From Bradyrhizobium algeriense (lineage in GTDB: Bacteria; Pseudomonadota; Alphaproteobacteria; Rhizobiales; Xanthobacteraceae), in contig NZ_JAZHRV010000001.1 of the NCBI RefSeq assembly GCF_036924595.1, positions 8,038,605 to 8,102,604 of the forward strand: a DNA stretch of 64,000 nucleotides, in the 5' to 3' direction. The notes below the pieces were generated by a model. It was not told where the DNA came from. It ran no database searches and saw only the letters and a program-made list of their open reading frames with translations. Position numbers and translations under genes: made by a program. Of this stretch, positions 45,529-55,143 are shown piece by piece. Numbering within the stretch: the first letter of the stretch is position 1; every line of letters begins with the position of its first letter.

Positions 45529-45723
45529 ATGAAGGACAATCAAGACAGGGCTGCGGGAAAAACCGACTCGGGTGTGAAGGATTCACGACGGGACCGGCTG
45601 AAGCTGGCGTTGCGCGAGAATCTCAAGCGGCGAAAGTCGCAGGCTCGCGGGCGCAGCGATGGCGGTGCATCTTCCGAAACCGCCGATGCCTCCCTAGATG
45701 ACGCCAGCGGAGAAAAGCCTTAG
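45529..45723 (+). CDS. Small basic hypothetical protein
   Basis: This 64-residue hydrophilic protein has a basic core (RRDRLKLALRENLKRRKSQA) flanked by Asp/Ser/Gly-rich ends. No domain is recognised. The core looks like a conserved nucleic-acid-binding or ribosome-associated peptide of Alphaproteobacteria, but that is impression only. A GTG at 45511 is a possible earlier start. Confidence 0.55.
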   Translation: MKDNQDRAAGKTDSGVKDSRRDRLKLALRENLKRRKSQARGRSDGGASSETADASLDDASGEKP

Positions 45724-45809
45724 CCAGCAGCGCAGAGGGAAAATCCTGATCGCTCGCCGCGTTGCATGGCTCGTCTCTGCACGGCTCTGTTTCTTTTTAG
45801 GCGGCGATA

Positions 45810-47516
45810 ATGAGTGCAGACATCACGGCCGGTCCGGCGACCGGCGCCAATTCTTTCGCGTTTCCACGTCACGAGCAGACATTCCCGACACTGACGCCGC
45901 TTGAAATCGAGCGGATGCGCCGGTTCGGGGAGCTTCGGACCTACAAGGACGGCGAAGCCCTGTTCGAGACCGGCAAGGTCGGCCCCGGCATGTTCGTGGT
46001 GCTGTCTGGCACGGTCGCGATCACCCAGCGCGATGGCCTCGGCCATGTCACCCCGGTCATCGACCAGGGGGTGGGGCAGTTTCTGGCCGAGATCGGCCAG
46101 CTCTCCGGCCGCGTCGCGCTGGTCGACGGCTATGCCGAGGGCGACGTCGAAACGCTGCTGATTCCACCGGATCAATTGCGCGCGCTTCTGGTCGCGGAAG
46201 CCGAACTCGGCGAGCGCATCATGCGCGCGCTGATCCTGCGCCGGGTCAGCCTGATCCAGGGCGGCGTCGGCGGTCCTGTGCTGATCGGACCGGGCTCGCT
46301 CGGCGACACGGCGCGGCTGCAGAATTTCCTGGTGCGCAACGGCCAGCCGCACCACGTGCTCGATCCCGCAACCGACAAGGACGCCGCCGACCTCATCGCG
46401 CGCTATTTGCCCTCGCGCGCCGATCTGCCGCTGGTGGTGTGCCCCGACGGCACCGTGCTGCGCAATCCGTCCGAGACGTCGCTGGCGCTGGCGGTGGGGA
46501 TGATCACCAACCAGGCGCATGAGAAGCTCTACGACGTGGCCGTCGTGGGCAGCGGTCCCGCTGGTCTCGCCACCGCGGTCTATGCCGCGTCCGAAGGGTT
46601 GTCGGTCGCCGTGTTCGATGCGCGGGCGTTCGGCGGCCAGGCCGGCGCCAGCGCGCGCATTGAAAACTATCTGGGCTTTCCGACCGGCATTTCCGGGCAG
46701 GCGCTCACCGGCCGCGCCTACACCCAGGCGCAAAAATTCGGCGCGGACATGCTGATTCCCGTTTGTGTCAGGTCGCTGGATTGTTCGCAGCGCGACGGCG
46801 TGTTTGCGCTGGCGACCGAATGCGGGCAGTCGTTGCGCGCCAAATCCATTGTGGTGGCGAGCGGGGCGCGTTACCGGCGGCCCGAGATCGAGAATCTCGA
46901 GAAATTCGAAGGCCGCGGCGTCTGGTACTGGGCCTCGCCGATCGAGGCCAAGCTGTGCGTGGGCCAGGACGTCGTATTGGTCGGCGGCGGCAATTCGGCA
47001 GGCCAGGCCGCGGTGTTTCTGTCCGGCCATGCGCGCAAGGTCCATATGATCATCCGCGGCGGCGGGCTGGGGGCCAGCATGTCGCGCTATCTGATCGAGC
47101 GCATCGAGGCGGCCCCCAATATCGAACTGATCTTCAACGCCGAGGTGGTTGCGGTCGAGGGCAGCGAGGATGGCTCGCTCGAACGCGTTCGCTGGAAGAG
47201 CCGCCTGGCGCCCGAACAGCACCATTTCGATGTCCGGAGCCTGTTTCTGTTCGTCGGCGCCGACCCGGCGACCCATTGGCTGAACGGCTGCGGCGTAACG
47301 CTCGACCGCGCGGGTTTTGTGGTGACGGGGGCGCAGTCCGAGCAGAATCTCGGCCGCCCGGTGCCGACGCTGGAAACTTCGGTGCCCGGCGTGTTCGCGG
47401 TAGGTGACGTGCGCGCCGGCTCGGTCAAACGCGTCGGCGGCGCGATCGGCGAGGGCGCGCAGGTGGTGGCCGCGCTGCATGGCTATCTCGCCGACGCCGT
47501 GAAACCGTCGTTATGA
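45810..47516 (+). CDS. Fused cNMP-binding / thioredoxin-like / thioredoxin reductase-like FAD oxidoreductase
   Basis: This 568-residue cytoplasmic protein begins with a cyclic-nucleotide-binding domain (about 20-130; FETGKVGPGMFVVLSGTVAI). A thioredoxin/glutaredoxin-like segment without CxxC follows (about 145-235; PADLPLVV-type strand, VCPDGTVLRNP). From about 245 there is a TrxB-like two-domain flavoprotein with FAD motif VVGSGPAGLATAVYAA, NADPH motif VLVGGGNSAGQAAVF and the closing GVFAVGDVRAGSVKRV. The position of the redox CATC motif reads YWASPIEAKLC, so the normal disulfide is missing. It is followed 51 bases later by a UBP zinc-finger gene. The electron acceptor is unknown. Confidence 0.9.
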   Translation: MSADITAGPATGANSFAFPRHEQTFPTLTPLEIERMRRFGELRTYKDGEALFETGKVGPGMFVVLSGTVAITQRDGLGHVTPVIDQGVGQFLAEIGQLSGRVALVDGYAEGDVETLLIPPDQLRALLVAEAELGERIMRALILRRVSLIQGGVGGPVLIGPGSLGDTARLQNFLVRNGQPHHVLDPATDKDAADLIARYLPSRADLPLVVCPDGTVLRNPSETSLALAVGMITNQAHEKLYDVAVVGSGPAGLATAVYAASEGLSVAVFDARAFGGQAGASARIENYLGFPTGISGQALTGRAYTQAQKFGADMLIPVCVRSLDCSQRDGVFALATECGQSLRAKSIVVASGARYRRPEIENLEKFEGRGVWYWASPIEAKLCVGQDVVLVGGGNSAGQAAVFLSGHARKVHMIIRGGGLGASMSRYLIERIEAAPNIELIFNAEVVAVEGSEDGSLERVRWKSRLAPEQHHFDVRSLFLFVGADPATHWLNGCGVTLDRAGFVVTGAQSEQNLGRPVPTLETSVPGVFAVGDVRAGSVKRVGGAIGEGAQVVAALHGYLADAVKPSL

Positions 47517-47567
47517 TGCGGCGTATGGGCGGGCGCCAATATCTAGAGACGCGCGAGGTGTGAAGCG

Positions 47568-47879
47568 GTGACGAAAAAGGGCTGCAGCCATATCGCCGGC
47601 ATTCAAACGGTGACCCCGAGCGCGCTCGGTTGCGAGGAGTGCCTGAAAAGCGGAAGCGAGTGGCTGCATCTGCGGATCTGCCGCACCTGCGGCCATGTCG
47701 GCTGCTGCGACGATTCGCCGAACAAGCACGCCACCGCGCACTTTCACGCCACCGGCCATCCCGTGATCGAAGGCTACGATCCGCCGGAAGGCTGGGGCTG
47801 GTGCTACATCGACGAAGTGCTGTTCGACCTGTCGCACCGAAAAACTCCACACAACGGACCGATACCGCGCTACTACTGA
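47568..47879 (+). CDS. UBP-type zinc-finger protein
   Basis: This 103-residue protein is a single zf-UBP domain. It has a C-x-H start (GCSHIAGI), the C-x2-C pair in LGCEECLKSG, the C-x2-C pair in LRICRTCGHVGCCDD, and histidines in NKHATAHFHATGHPVI, ending in WGWCYIDEVLFDL. In eukaryotes this fold binds the C-terminus of ubiquitin; its bacterial role is unknown. The start is GTG with a GAGGTG site. It follows the cNMP-binding/TrxB-like gene closely on the same strand. Confidence 0.9.
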   Translation: MTKKGCSHIAGIQTVTPSALGCEECLKSGSEWLHLRICRTCGHVGCCDDSPNKHATAHFHATGHPVIEGYDPPEGWGWCYIDEVLFDLSHRKTPHNGPIPRYY

Positions 47880-47911
47880 TTCCTCTTTCAACGAAGAATG
47901 AGGAATCTCAC

Positions 47912-48236
47912 ATGCAATGCGTACCGAGAACGCTGCGCGCCATCGCGTCGAGCATCTGGATGGCATTATCGGTCGCATTGATCCCTTCGAGCGGTTCGTT
48001 CGCAGAGTCGCCTCAGAGCAAATTTGCCGACGTCAACGGTGCCAAGCTGCACTATCTGGTGGCCGGCAAGGGCGATCCCGTCGTGCTGCTGCATGGCTTT
48101 GCCCAAACCAGCCGGTCCGTTCCTGATCGAGCAAGGCAGGATGAAGGGCGTGCTGGTGAAGGGCCGGGGACATTGGCTGATGGAGGAGGCGCCTGACCAG
48201 GTGATTCCCAAGCTGGTCGAATTTCTCGATCGCTAA
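47912..48236 (+). pseudogene. Alpha/beta hydrolase pseudogene (internal deletion)
   Basis: The N-terminal part encodes a signal peptide (MQCVPRTLRAIASSIWMALS) and the start of an alpha/beta hydrolase (FADVNGAKLHYLVAGKGDPVVLLHGFAQTS). At about 48105-48115 the reading jumps to another frame that encodes the C-terminus of the same family (GPFLIEQGRMKGVLVKGRGHWL, then PKLVEFLDR). The nucleophile elbow (GHSxGG) and most of the core, some 180 residues, are missing. It is therefore a remnant of one gene with an internal deletion. Confidence 0.85.
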
Positions 48237-48420
48237 AATTCGACCGACGCTTTTGCCGTCATTTGTGACGGCAGTGCAAATATTTCGTGCATCATACAAC
48301 TTTCGTTGATGTGTCTTCATTCACGCACATGCCTGCATTGCCGGCGCCGCACGCGATGCGTGTGGAAATTTCGTGTGCTGCGTCGTAACCTTTAGAAGGT
48401 TTCCAACGGAGGGGCGCATC

Positions 48421-48921
48421 ATGATTTTGGGTATGAGTGTGGCGACGTTTGTTCTCGTGCATGTCGTCATCAGTTTGATCGCAATCGTCGCGGGCCTGAT
48501 TGTGATGTTCGGAATGCTCGGCTCGAAGCGGATGCCGGGCCTGACGGCGATCTTCCTTTTGTTCACGATCCTGACCAGCGCCACCGGCTTTCTGATTCCA
48601 CCTCTGCTCTCCGAAAAGCTGTTGCCGTCGCACATGATCGGCATTCTGTCGCTGGTGCTGCTGGCGATCGCCTGCATTGCGCTCTACGCCATGAATCTGG
48701 CCGGGCCGTGGCGCTGGATCTATGCGCTGACCGCGCTGCTGTCGCTGTATTTCAACGTGTTCGTGCTTGTCATCCAGAGCTTCCTCAAGATACCGGCGCT
48801 GATGGCGCTGGCACCGGGCAACCCGCCCGCGGGGCCCATCTTCGCGGTGGCCCAGGGCATCGCACTGGTGTTTTTCGCTGTCATGATCATCGGCGTGTGG
48901 CGGCGCTTCCGCCCCGCGTGA
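48421..48921 (+). CDS. Membrane protein of unknown function
   Basis: This 166-residue protein has four hydrophobic helices (VATFVLVHVVISLIAIVAGLIV; LTAIFLLFTILTSATGFLIP; MIGILSLVLLAIACIALYAM; and IFAVAQGIALVFFAVMIIG). The loops are short and the C-terminus is basic. A GGAGGGG site precedes the ATG at 48421; the earlier frame start at 48373 is unlikely. It sits between a broken and an intact alpha/beta hydrolase gene. No function is known. Confidence 0.82.
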   Translation: MILGMSVATFVLVHVVISLIAIVAGLIVMFGMLGSKRMPGLTAIFLLFTILTSATGFLIPPLLSEKLLPSHMIGILSLVLLAIACIALYAMNLAGPWRWIYALTALLSLYFNVFVLVIQSFLKIPALMALAPGNPPAGPIFAVAQGIALVFFAVMIIGVWRRFRPA

Positions 48922-49013
48922 TCGGACCTCACCGAATGTCGCCTGCGGTCCGGGGAACGCCTGTTCGCCGGACCGCGTGCTGTTGACTGCAACCAAGCAA
49001 GAGGAGAATTCCC

Positions 49014-49838
49014 ATGCCCACCATCACCACCAAAGACGGCGTCGATATCTTCTACAAGGATTGGGGCAAGGGTCAGCCGATCGTGTTCAGCCATGGCTGG
49101 CCGCTGTCGGCAGACGACTGGGACACGCAGATGCTGTTCTTCGTGAACAACGGCTTCCGCGTCATCGCGCATGACCGCCGCGGCCATGGCCGGTCCAGCC
49201 AGGTGGCCGACGGCCACGACATGGATCATTATGCCGACGACCTCGCGGCGCTGACGGCGCATCTCGACCTGAAGAGCGCCGTCCACGTCGGCCATTCCAC
49301 CGGCGGCGGCGAGGTGGTGCATTATATCGCCCGCCACGGCGAGAGCCGGGTCGCGAAGGCGGCGATCCTCAGCGCTGTGCCGCCACTGATGGTGCAGACC
49401 CCGGCCAATCCCGGCGGCTTGCCCAAATCGGTGTTCGACGACCTGCAGGCGCAGCTTGCCGCCAACCGCTCGGAATTCTATCGCGCGCTGCCGTCGGGTC
49501 CGTTCTATGGCTACAACCGGCCGGGCGCCAAATCCTCGGAAGCGATCATTCAGAACTGGTGGCGCCAGGGCATGATGGGCGGCGCCAAGGCGCATTACGA
49601 TGGGATCGTTGCCTTCTCGCAGACCGACTTCACCGAAGACCTCAAGAAGATCACCGTGCCGGTGCTGGTGATGCATGGCGACGACGACCAGATCGTTCCT
49701 TACGAGGACTCCGCGCCATTGTCGGCAAAGCTTCTGAAGAACGGCACGCTGAAGACCTACAAGGGCTTTCCGCACGGCATGCCGACCACCGAAGCGGCCA
49801 CCATCAACGCCGATCTGTTAGCGTTCATCAAGGGATGA
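49014..49838 (+). CDS. Alpha/beta hydrolase (non-haem chloroperoxidase/aryl esterase type)
   Basis: This 274-residue protein of the cofactor-free chloroperoxidase group opens [20 protein letters not shown], then shows [16 protein letters not shown] (oxyanion hole) and the nucleophile serine in [18 protein letters not shown]. The aspartate is in [14 protein letters not shown] and the histidine in [11 protein letters not shown]. These are esterases that can form peracids from acetate and peroxide. The stop overlaps the start of a broken oxidoreductase gene (ATGA). Confidence 0.92.
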   Translation: MPTITTKDGVDIFYKDWGKGQPIVFSHGWPLSADDWDTQMLFFVNNGFRVIAHDRRGHGRSSQVADGHDMDHYADDLAALTAHLDLKSAVHVGHSTGGGEVVHYIARHGESRVAKAAILSAVPPLMVQTPANPGGLPKSVFDDLQAQLAANRSEFYRALPSGPFYGYNRPGAKSSEAIIQNWWRQGMMGGAKAHYDGIVAFSQTDFTEDLKKITVPVLVMHGDDDQIVPYEDSAPLSAKLLKNGTLKTYKGFPHGMPTTEAATINADLLAFIKG

Positions 49839-50315
49839 GCGGAGCTCACCCTGACATGAAGGCGATTTTGTTTGGCGCCACCGGCATGGTCGGGCAGGGC
49901 GTGCTCCGCGAATGCCTGATCGATGCCGGCGTCGAGCGCGTGCTCGCGGTCGGGCGTAGCCCGACCCGGGTGCAGCACGCCAAGCTGCATGAAGTCCTGC
50001 ACGACAATTTCACGGATTTCTCCGCGATCGAATCGCAGCTTTCGGGATACGACGCCTGCTTCTTCTGCCTCGGCGTCTCCTCGATCGGCATGGATCCGGA
50101 GCGCTACCGGCATCCGGCCGCTGCACGGCGTCAGGTCGAAGACTGGCTGGGTGAACGCGATCTATGTCGTGACCGTGCCGCTGTTGTCGTATCTCGCCCG
50201 CACCGCGCCGCAATACATGACCACCAGCGAGCAGCTCGGCCGCGTCATGATCAAGGTCGCGCGCGATGGCTATCCGAAGCCGATACTTGAGAGCGAAGAT
50301 ATCAACGCGATTTAG
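49835..50315 (+). pseudogene. NAD(P)-binding Rossmann-fold (NmrA/epimerase-like) pseudogene (internal deletion)
   Basis: The first part (MKAILFGATGMVGQGVLREC, to GVSSIGMDPERYRH) is the nucleotide-binding half of a small epimerase-type protein. At about 50108-50115 the frame shifts and continues with the family C-terminus (IRPLHGVRSKTGWVNAIY, then TTSEQLGRVMIKVARDGYPK and SEDINAI). Around 70 residues of the middle, including the usual catalytic region, are missing. The start at 49835 overlaps the previous stop, so it was once part of the same operon. Confidence 0.82.
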
Positions 50316-50320
50316 TCCGT

Positions 50321-50379
50321 TGTCATTCCGGGGCAGCCCGCAGGGCTGAGCTTTGATGTGCATTTGCGTATCAAAGCTC
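50321..50379. repeat. Intergenic repeat related to the CGTCATTCCGGGG family (partial)
   Basis: It begins TGTCATTCCGGGG, sharing the arm of the 35739 element, and contains a perfect 10-base hairpin (GAGCTTTGAT at 50348-50357 and ATCAAAGCTC at 50370-50379). No right-hand CCCCGGAATGAC arm is seen, so this copy looks truncated or is a different subfamily. Confidence 0.7.
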
Positions 50380-50500
50380 GCGCTTCGCGCGCCCTGGAAC
50401 CGGCTGTGTTGAGTCTTGACCCCATCAAATCGCCGCAAATGTCACGGCTTCTGCCCTGGGGGCGCAGACTCCATAAAATTGCGCATCGCAAGGGGGTCGC

Positions 50501-51790
50501 ATGGACCGCATCCGTATCGTCGGTGGCAGCAAGCTCAACGGCACCATTGCCATCTCGGGTGCGAAAAATGCCGCGCTTCCCCTGATGATCGCAGCGCTCC
50601 TGACGGAGGAAACACTTATCCTCGACAATGTGCCGCGGCTCGCCGACGTCGCGCAGTTGCAGCGCATCCTCGGCAACCACGGCGTCGACATCATGTCCGC
50701 CGGCAAGCGGCCCGGCGACCACCAATATCAGGGCCAGACCCTGCACATCTCGGCAGCCAACATCATCGACACCACGGCGCCTTACGACCTGGTGTCGCGG
50801 ATGCGCGCCAGCTTCTGGGTGATCGCGCCGCTTTTGGCGCGGATGCGCGAGGCAAAAGTCTCGCTGCCGGGCGGCTGCGCCATCGGCACGCGGCCGGTTG
50901 ACCTTCTGATTATGGCGCTCGAAAAACTCGGCGCCGAGCTCACCATCGACGGCGGCTACGTGGTCGCGAAGGCGCCCGGCGGCCTGCGCGGCGCGGGAAT
51001 CGATTTCCCCAAGGTGACGGTGAGCGGCACCCATGTAGCCCTGATGGCGGCGACGCTTGCGAAGGGCACGACCATCATTACCCACGCGGCTTGCGAGCCT
51101 GAAATCGCAGATGTCGCCGATTGCCTGAACAAGATGGGCGCGCGCATCACCGGCGCCGGCACGCCGCGGATCGTGGTCGAGGGCGTCGAGAAGCTGCACG
51201 GCGCGCGGCACACCGTATTGCCTGACCGGATCGAGGCCGGAACCTATGCGATGGCCGTCGCCATGACCGGCGGCGACGTGCAGCTTTCCGGCGCCCGTCC
51301 CGAGCTGCTGCAGTCGGCGCTCGACGTGCTGACAGAGGCGGGTGCCCTCATCACCGTCAACAATGACGGTATCCGGGTTGCCCGAAACGGCGCCGGGATC
51401 CGGCCGGTGACGGTGTCGACCGCGCCGTTCCCGGGTTTCCCGACCGACCTGCAGGCGCAATTGATGGCGCTGATGACCTGCGCCGGCGGTTCCTCGCGGA
51501 TCACCGAGACAATTTTCGAGAACCGTTTCATGCATGTCCAGGAACTGGCGCGGTTCGGCGCGCGTATATCACTGGATGGCGAAACCGCGACCATCGACGG
51601 CACCGCAAAACTGCGCGGCGCGCCTGTCATGGCGACCGATTTGCGGGCGTCTGTGTCGCTGGTCATCGCGGGGCTTGCCGCCGAGGGTGAAACCATGGTC
51701 AACCGGATCTATCATCTGGACCGCGGCTTCGAACGGCTTGAGGAAAAGCTCTCGGCCTGCGGCGCGTCGATCCAGCGCATCAGCGAATAA
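50501..51790 (+). CDS. murA: UDP-N-acetylglucosamine 1-carboxyvinyltransferase
   Basis: This is the first committed step of peptidoglycan synthesis, transferring enolpyruvate from PEP to UDP-GlcNAc. The 429 residues match Mur[22 protein letters not shown], the flexible loop with the fosfomycin-target cysteine in [11 protein letters not shown] (C126), and the late [20 protein letters not shown]. An AGGGGG site precedes the ATG. It heads the row murA-DUF2948-hisD-UPF0262, the usual order in Bradyrhizobium. Confidence 0.97.
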   Translation: MDRIRIVGGSKLNGTIAISGAKNAALPLMIAALLTEETLILDNVPRLADVAQLQRILGNHGVDIMSAGKRPGDHQYQGQTLHISAANIIDTTAPYDLVSRMRASFWVIAPLLARMREAKVSLPGGCAIGTRPVDLLIMALEKLGAELTIDGGYVVAKAPGGLRGAGIDFPKVTVSGTHVALMAATLAKGTTIITHAACEPEIADVADCLNKMGARITGAGTPRIVVEGVEKLHGARHTVLPDRIEAGTYAMAVAMTGGDVQLSGARPELLQSALDVLTEAGALITVNNDGIRVARNGAGIRPVTVSTAPFPGFPTDLQAQLMALMTCAGGSSRITETIFENRFMHVQELARFGARISLDGETATIDGTAKLRGAPVMATDLRASVSLVIAGLAAEGETMVNRIYHLDRGFERLEEKLSACGASIQRISE

Positions 51791-51804
51791 ATATCGAGGA
51801 TTTT

Positions 51805-52260
51805 ATGCCGGGGCCCGACCCGCTCAAACTGATAGCGCTCGATGCCGATGATCTCGCCGTCATATCGGCCCATGTGCAGGACGCCCGCGTCCAGGCGTCC
51901 GACATCGTCTGGCGGCAGGACGAAAAGCGGCTGGTGGTCGGCATCGACCGGCTGGACTGGGAGCAGACGCTGTCAGGCGGAACCGAGCCGCGCCGTTCGA
52001 TCGCGGCGCTGCGTTTCGACCGTGTTCTGGCCTGCAAGTCGCGCAACATCGATCTGGCGCAGCCGAGAGCGGTGCTGGAACTGGTCGGGATCGAATTCCA
52101 CCCCGGCGAAGCTCCCGGCGGCAGCGCGCTTCTCCTGTTCAGCCACGGCGAGGCGCTGCGGCTGGACGTCGAATGCCTGGAGTGCGAGCTGACCGACCTC
52201 GGCACCGACGACCTCGGCACCAGCGACCTCGCCATGGCCCCCCTGGGGCCGGAGGGGTGA
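51805..52260 (+). CDS. DUF2948 family protein
   Basis: This 151-residue protein shows the DUF2948 pattern LKLIALDADDLAVISAHVQDARV and DIVWRQDEKRLVVGIDRLDWE, later FDRVLACKSRNID, and a C-terminal LDVECLECELTDLG. The family is found almost only in Alphaproteobacteria between murA and hisD and has no known function. It starts 14 bases after murA. The tail repeats GTDDLGTSDL. Confidence 0.93.
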   Translation: MPGPDPLKLIALDADDLAVISAHVQDARVQASDIVWRQDEKRLVVGIDRLDWEQTLSGGTEPRRSIAALRFDRVLACKSRNIDLAQPRAVLELVGIEFHPGEAPGGSALLLFSHGEALRLDVECLECELTDLGTDDLGTSDLAMAPLGPEG

Positions 52261-52270
52261 TTTCGGTGCC

Positions 52271-52395
52271 ATAGGGTGCGCAAAGCGAAGCGTGCCCACC
52301 ATCTTCGTCCGTTGGTGGAGAGGCATTTTGGTGGGCTCGCGGAGCCTGTCATCGGGCGCGCATTCGCGCGACCCGGTGGCTTAGCCCACCCTACG
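52271..52395. repeat. Intergenic repeat (GTAGGGTGGGC family), copy 2
   Basis: It starts ATAGGGTGCGCAAAGCGAAG, continues GCGTGCCCACCATCTT, and ends CCCACCCTACG, matching copy 1 at 14571 at both ends. The middle is longer and contains GCGCGACCCGGTGGCTTAG, similar to one arm of the element at 59460. Confidence 0.85.
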
Positions 52396-52482
52396 GGTCC
52401 TGTTTCCGGGGCGGCAAGGGTTGACGGCCCTTGGCCGCCGCGCCATTGAGCAGGGGCCTTCGCTGTCTCTCAGAAAGCCGCC

Positions 52483-53778
52483 ATGCCCGTTCGCCTGGAT
52501 ACCAGCAGCGCCGATTTCGACCCACGCTTCAAGCAATTCCTCGCCGCCAAGCGCGAGGTTTCGGCCGATGTCGAGCGCGCCACCCGCGCCATTGTCGATG
52601 ACGTGGCCGCGCGCGGTGACGCGGCCCTGCTCGAGGCGACCAGGAAATTCGACCGGCTCGACATCGACGCCGCCGGTCTGCGCGTGACCGCGGCCGAGGT
52701 CGATGCTGCGGTCAAGGCCTGCGACGCCGCAACCGTCGATGCCCTGAAATTCGCCCGCGACCGGATCGAATTGTTCCACCAGCGGCAATTGCCGAAGGAC
52801 GAGCGCTTCACGGATGCGCTCGGCGTCGAGCTCGGCTGGCGCTGGAGCGCGGTCGATGCGGTCGGCCTCTATGTGCCCGGCGGCACGGCGGCCTATCCGT
52901 CCTCGGTGCTGATGAATGCGGTGCCGGCCAGGGTCGCCGGCGTGCCGCGGGTCGTCATGGTGGTGCCCTCGCCCGACGGCAAGCTCAATCCGCTGGTGCT
53001 GGCGGCAGCACACCTTGGCGGTGTGTCCGAGATCTATCGCGTCGGCGGCGCGCAGGCGGTGGCGGCGCTCGCCTATGGCACCGCGACGATCGCGCCGGTG
53101 GCGAAAATCGTCGGCCCCGGCAATGCCTATGTTGCCGCCGCCAAGCGGCAGGTGTTCGGCAAGGTCGGCATCGACATGATCGCCGGTCCCTCGGAGGTGC
53201 TCGTGATATCAGACGACACCGGCAACGCCGGCTGGATCGCCGCCGATCTGTTGGCGCAGGCCGAGCATGATGCGAGCGCGCAGTCGATCCTGATCACGGA
53301 CAGCGCGGCGTTGGCCACTGAGGTCGAACGCGCGGTGGAATCGCAACTCGCCACGCTGCCCCGCGCCGACATCGCGCGGGCCTCGTGGAACGATTTCGGC
53401 GCCATCATCATGGTCAAGCAGCTCGACGAGGCGGTGGAGCTTGCGAATGCCATCGCCGCCGAACATCTGGAAATCATGACCGCGGATGCGGAAGGCTTGT
53501 CGGCAAAAGTTCGCAATGCCGGCGCGATCTTTCTTGGGCCCCATACGCCGGAGGCGATCGGCGATTACGTCGGCGGCTCCAATCACGTGCTGCCGACGGC
53601 GCGTTCGGCGCGGTTTTCGTCGGGGCTCGGCGTGCTAGACTTCATGAAGCGCACCTCGATTCTTAGATGCGGGCCGGACCAGTTGCGCGCGCTGGGGCCT
53701 GCCGCGATGACCTTGGGCAAGGCCGAGGGTTTGGACGCCCATTCACGCTCCGTCGGATTGCGCCTCAATTTGCCATGA
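52483..53778 (+). CDS. hisD: Histidinol dehydrogenase
   Basis: It catalyses the last two steps of histidine synthesis, NAD- and zinc-dependent. The 431 residues show [22 protein letters not shown], the NAD site [31 protein letters not shown], the zinc region [15 protein letters not shown] and AEHLEIMT. It is followed by an overlapping UPF0262 gene (ATGA). A dispersed repeat separates it from DUF2948. Confidence 0.97.
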   Translation: MPVRLDTSSADFDPRFKQFLAAKREVSADVERATRAIVDDVAARGDAALLEATRKFDRLDIDAAGLRVTAAEVDAAVKACDAATVDALKFARDRIELFHQRQLPKDERFTDALGVELGWRWSAVDAVGLYVPGGTAAYPSSVLMNAVPARVAGVPRVVMVVPSPDGKLNPLVLAAAHLGGVSEIYRVGGAQAVAALAYGTATIAPVAKIVGPGNAYVAAAKRQVFGKVGIDMIAGPSEVLVISDDTGNAGWIAADLLAQAEHDASAQSILITDSAALATEVERAVESQLATLPRADIARASWNDFGAIIMVKQLDEAVELANAIAAEHLEIMTADAEGLSAKVRNAGAIFLGPHTPEAIGDYVGGSNHVLPTARSARFSSGLGVLDFMKRTSILRCGPDQLRALGPAAMTLGKAEGLDAHSRSVGLRLNLP

Positions 53779-54278
53779 ACAAGCCGCCACCAGACGATGA
53801 CCAGCACAACCGCATCGTCGCGGTGACGCTCGACGAGGAATCGATCGGGCGTTCCGGGCCCGATATCGAGCATGAGCGGGCGATTGCGATCTACGATTTG
53901 ATCGAGCAGAACCTGTTCGCGCCGGAAGGGGCGGGCGAGGGCCCGTTCACGCTGCACCTCGCGATCACCGGCAACCGCCTGATGTTCGACATCCGCCGCG
54001 AGGACGGCACGCCGGTGGTCGCGCATTTGCTGTCGCTGACGCCGTTCCGCCGGATCGTGAAGGATTATTTCATGATCTGCGACAGCTACTACCAGGCGAT
54101 CCGCACCGCCACGACCGACAAGATCGAGGCGATCGACATGGGCCGCCGCGGCATCCACGACGAAGGCTCGCGCACGCTGCAGGAACGGCTGAAGGGCAAG
54201 GTGCGGGTCGATTTCGAAACGTCCCGGCGGCTGTTCACGCTGATCTGCGTCCTGCACTGGAAGGGGCAGGACGCATGA
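53775..54278 (+). CDS. UPF0262 family protein
   Basis: This 167-residue protein has [20 protein letters not shown] and [16 protein letters not shown], later [15 protein letters not shown] and [20 protein letters not shown], which are diagnostic for UPF0262. It is present in Rhizobiales right after hisD. The function is unknown. Its ATG overlaps the hisD stop by four bases, so the two are co-translated. Confidence 0.93.
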   Translation: MNKPPPDDDQHNRIVAVTLDEESIGRSGPDIEHERAIAIYDLIEQNLFAPEGAGEGPFTLHLAITGNRLMFDIRREDGTPVVAHLLSLTPFRRIVKDYFMICDSYYQAIRTATTDKIEAIDMGRRGIHDEGSRTLQERLKGKVRVDFETSRRLFTLICVLHWKGQDA

Positions 54279-54335
54279 CGATGCCTGAGCGGCGTTCCGA
54301 AAGGGTTTCGTCCCAAACCAGAGAAGCCTGACCGC

Positions 54336-54803
54336 ATGGATGCGCCGCCCCGCGCGCGCAATCCGCAGGCCGTGCTGTTCGCATGCGGCCTGAACAGCGT
54401 GCGTTCGCCGATGGCGGCGAGCCTGCTGCAGCAGATGTTCCCGCAGGCGCTCTACGTGAAATCCGCCGGCGTCAGGAAGGGCGAGCTCGATCCGTTCGCC
54501 GTCGCCGTGATGGCCGAACTCGGCCAGGATATTTCCGGCCACAGGCCCACGACGTTCGAGGAGCTCGAGGACTGGGAAGGGCTCAATTTCGATCTCATCA
54601 TCACGCTGTCGCCGGAAGCCCATCACAAGGCGCTGGAGCTGACGCGCACCATGGCCGCCGATGTCGAATACTGGCCGACACCTGACCCGACCGGCGCCGA
54701 AGGCAATCGCGAGCAGAAGCTGCAAGCCTATCGCGAGGTCTGCGACGGGCTGTCGATGCGCATCCGCCGCAGGTTTGCCAAGGCCGGCGCGGCGAGCGGG
54801 TAG
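54336..54803 (+). CDS. Low-molecular-weight protein tyrosine phosphatase/arsenate reductase-fold protein
   Basis: This 155-residue protein has the phosphate-loop C-x5-R at CGLNSVR (C17-R23), the AASLLQQMF helix that follows, and the late acid loop PTPDPTG. The lack of the extra cysteines of arsenate reductases favours a phosphatase. Its partners here are the hisD-UPF0262 pair upstream and a Maf protein downstream, an order common in Bradyrhizobium. Confidence 0.9.
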   Translation: MDAPPRARNPQAVLFACGLNSVRSPMAASLLQQMFPQALYVKSAGVRKGELDPFAVAVMAELGQDISGHRPTTFEELEDWEGLNFDLIITLSPEAHHKALELTRTMAADVEYWPTPDPTGAEGNREQKLQAYREVCDGLSMRIRRRFAKAGAASG

Positions 54804-54830
54804 CTCTCCGCGGGCGACTGGCTCTGTCTA

Positions 54831-54992
54831 ACCCTCCCCTGGAGGGGGGAGGGTCGACGCTCCTGAAAGGAGCGGCGGGATGGGGTGACGGTCTCTCCAC
54901 ATCCAACAGTGCCCGAGTGGAGAGATCACCCCACCCCGCCTCGCATTTCGCTGCGCTCAATGCGAGCCGACCCTCCCCCTCCAGGGGAGGGT
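54831..54992. repeat. Long imperfect inverted repeat (ACCCTCCCC type)
   Basis: The arms start ACCCTCCCCTGGAGGGGGGA and end CCTCCAGGGGAGGGT, about 160 bases overall. Inner complementary segments are GGGATGGGGTGA / TCACCCCACCCC and GTCTCTCCAC / GTGGAGAGAT. It is typical of dispersed Bradyrhizobium palindromes and can fold as a long hairpin. Confidence 0.85.
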
Positions 54993-55143
54993 CCGCGCCG
55001 CGTCCGGGACACGAAAGTTTCACGGGGGACGACGAAGATACCAAAGCCTGCTCAACCACTTGTTCCCCGGTTGTGGAATGGAGTGCCTTCCGATAGGTTC
55101 CGCGCGCGCATCCCATCCGAATCCAATCCCCGACACATCCCGC

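Noticed and set aside
45720..47480. 586-codon minus-strand open frame
   Set aside because: Antisense to the cNMP-binding/TrxB-like gene, which has clear FAD and NADPH motifs.
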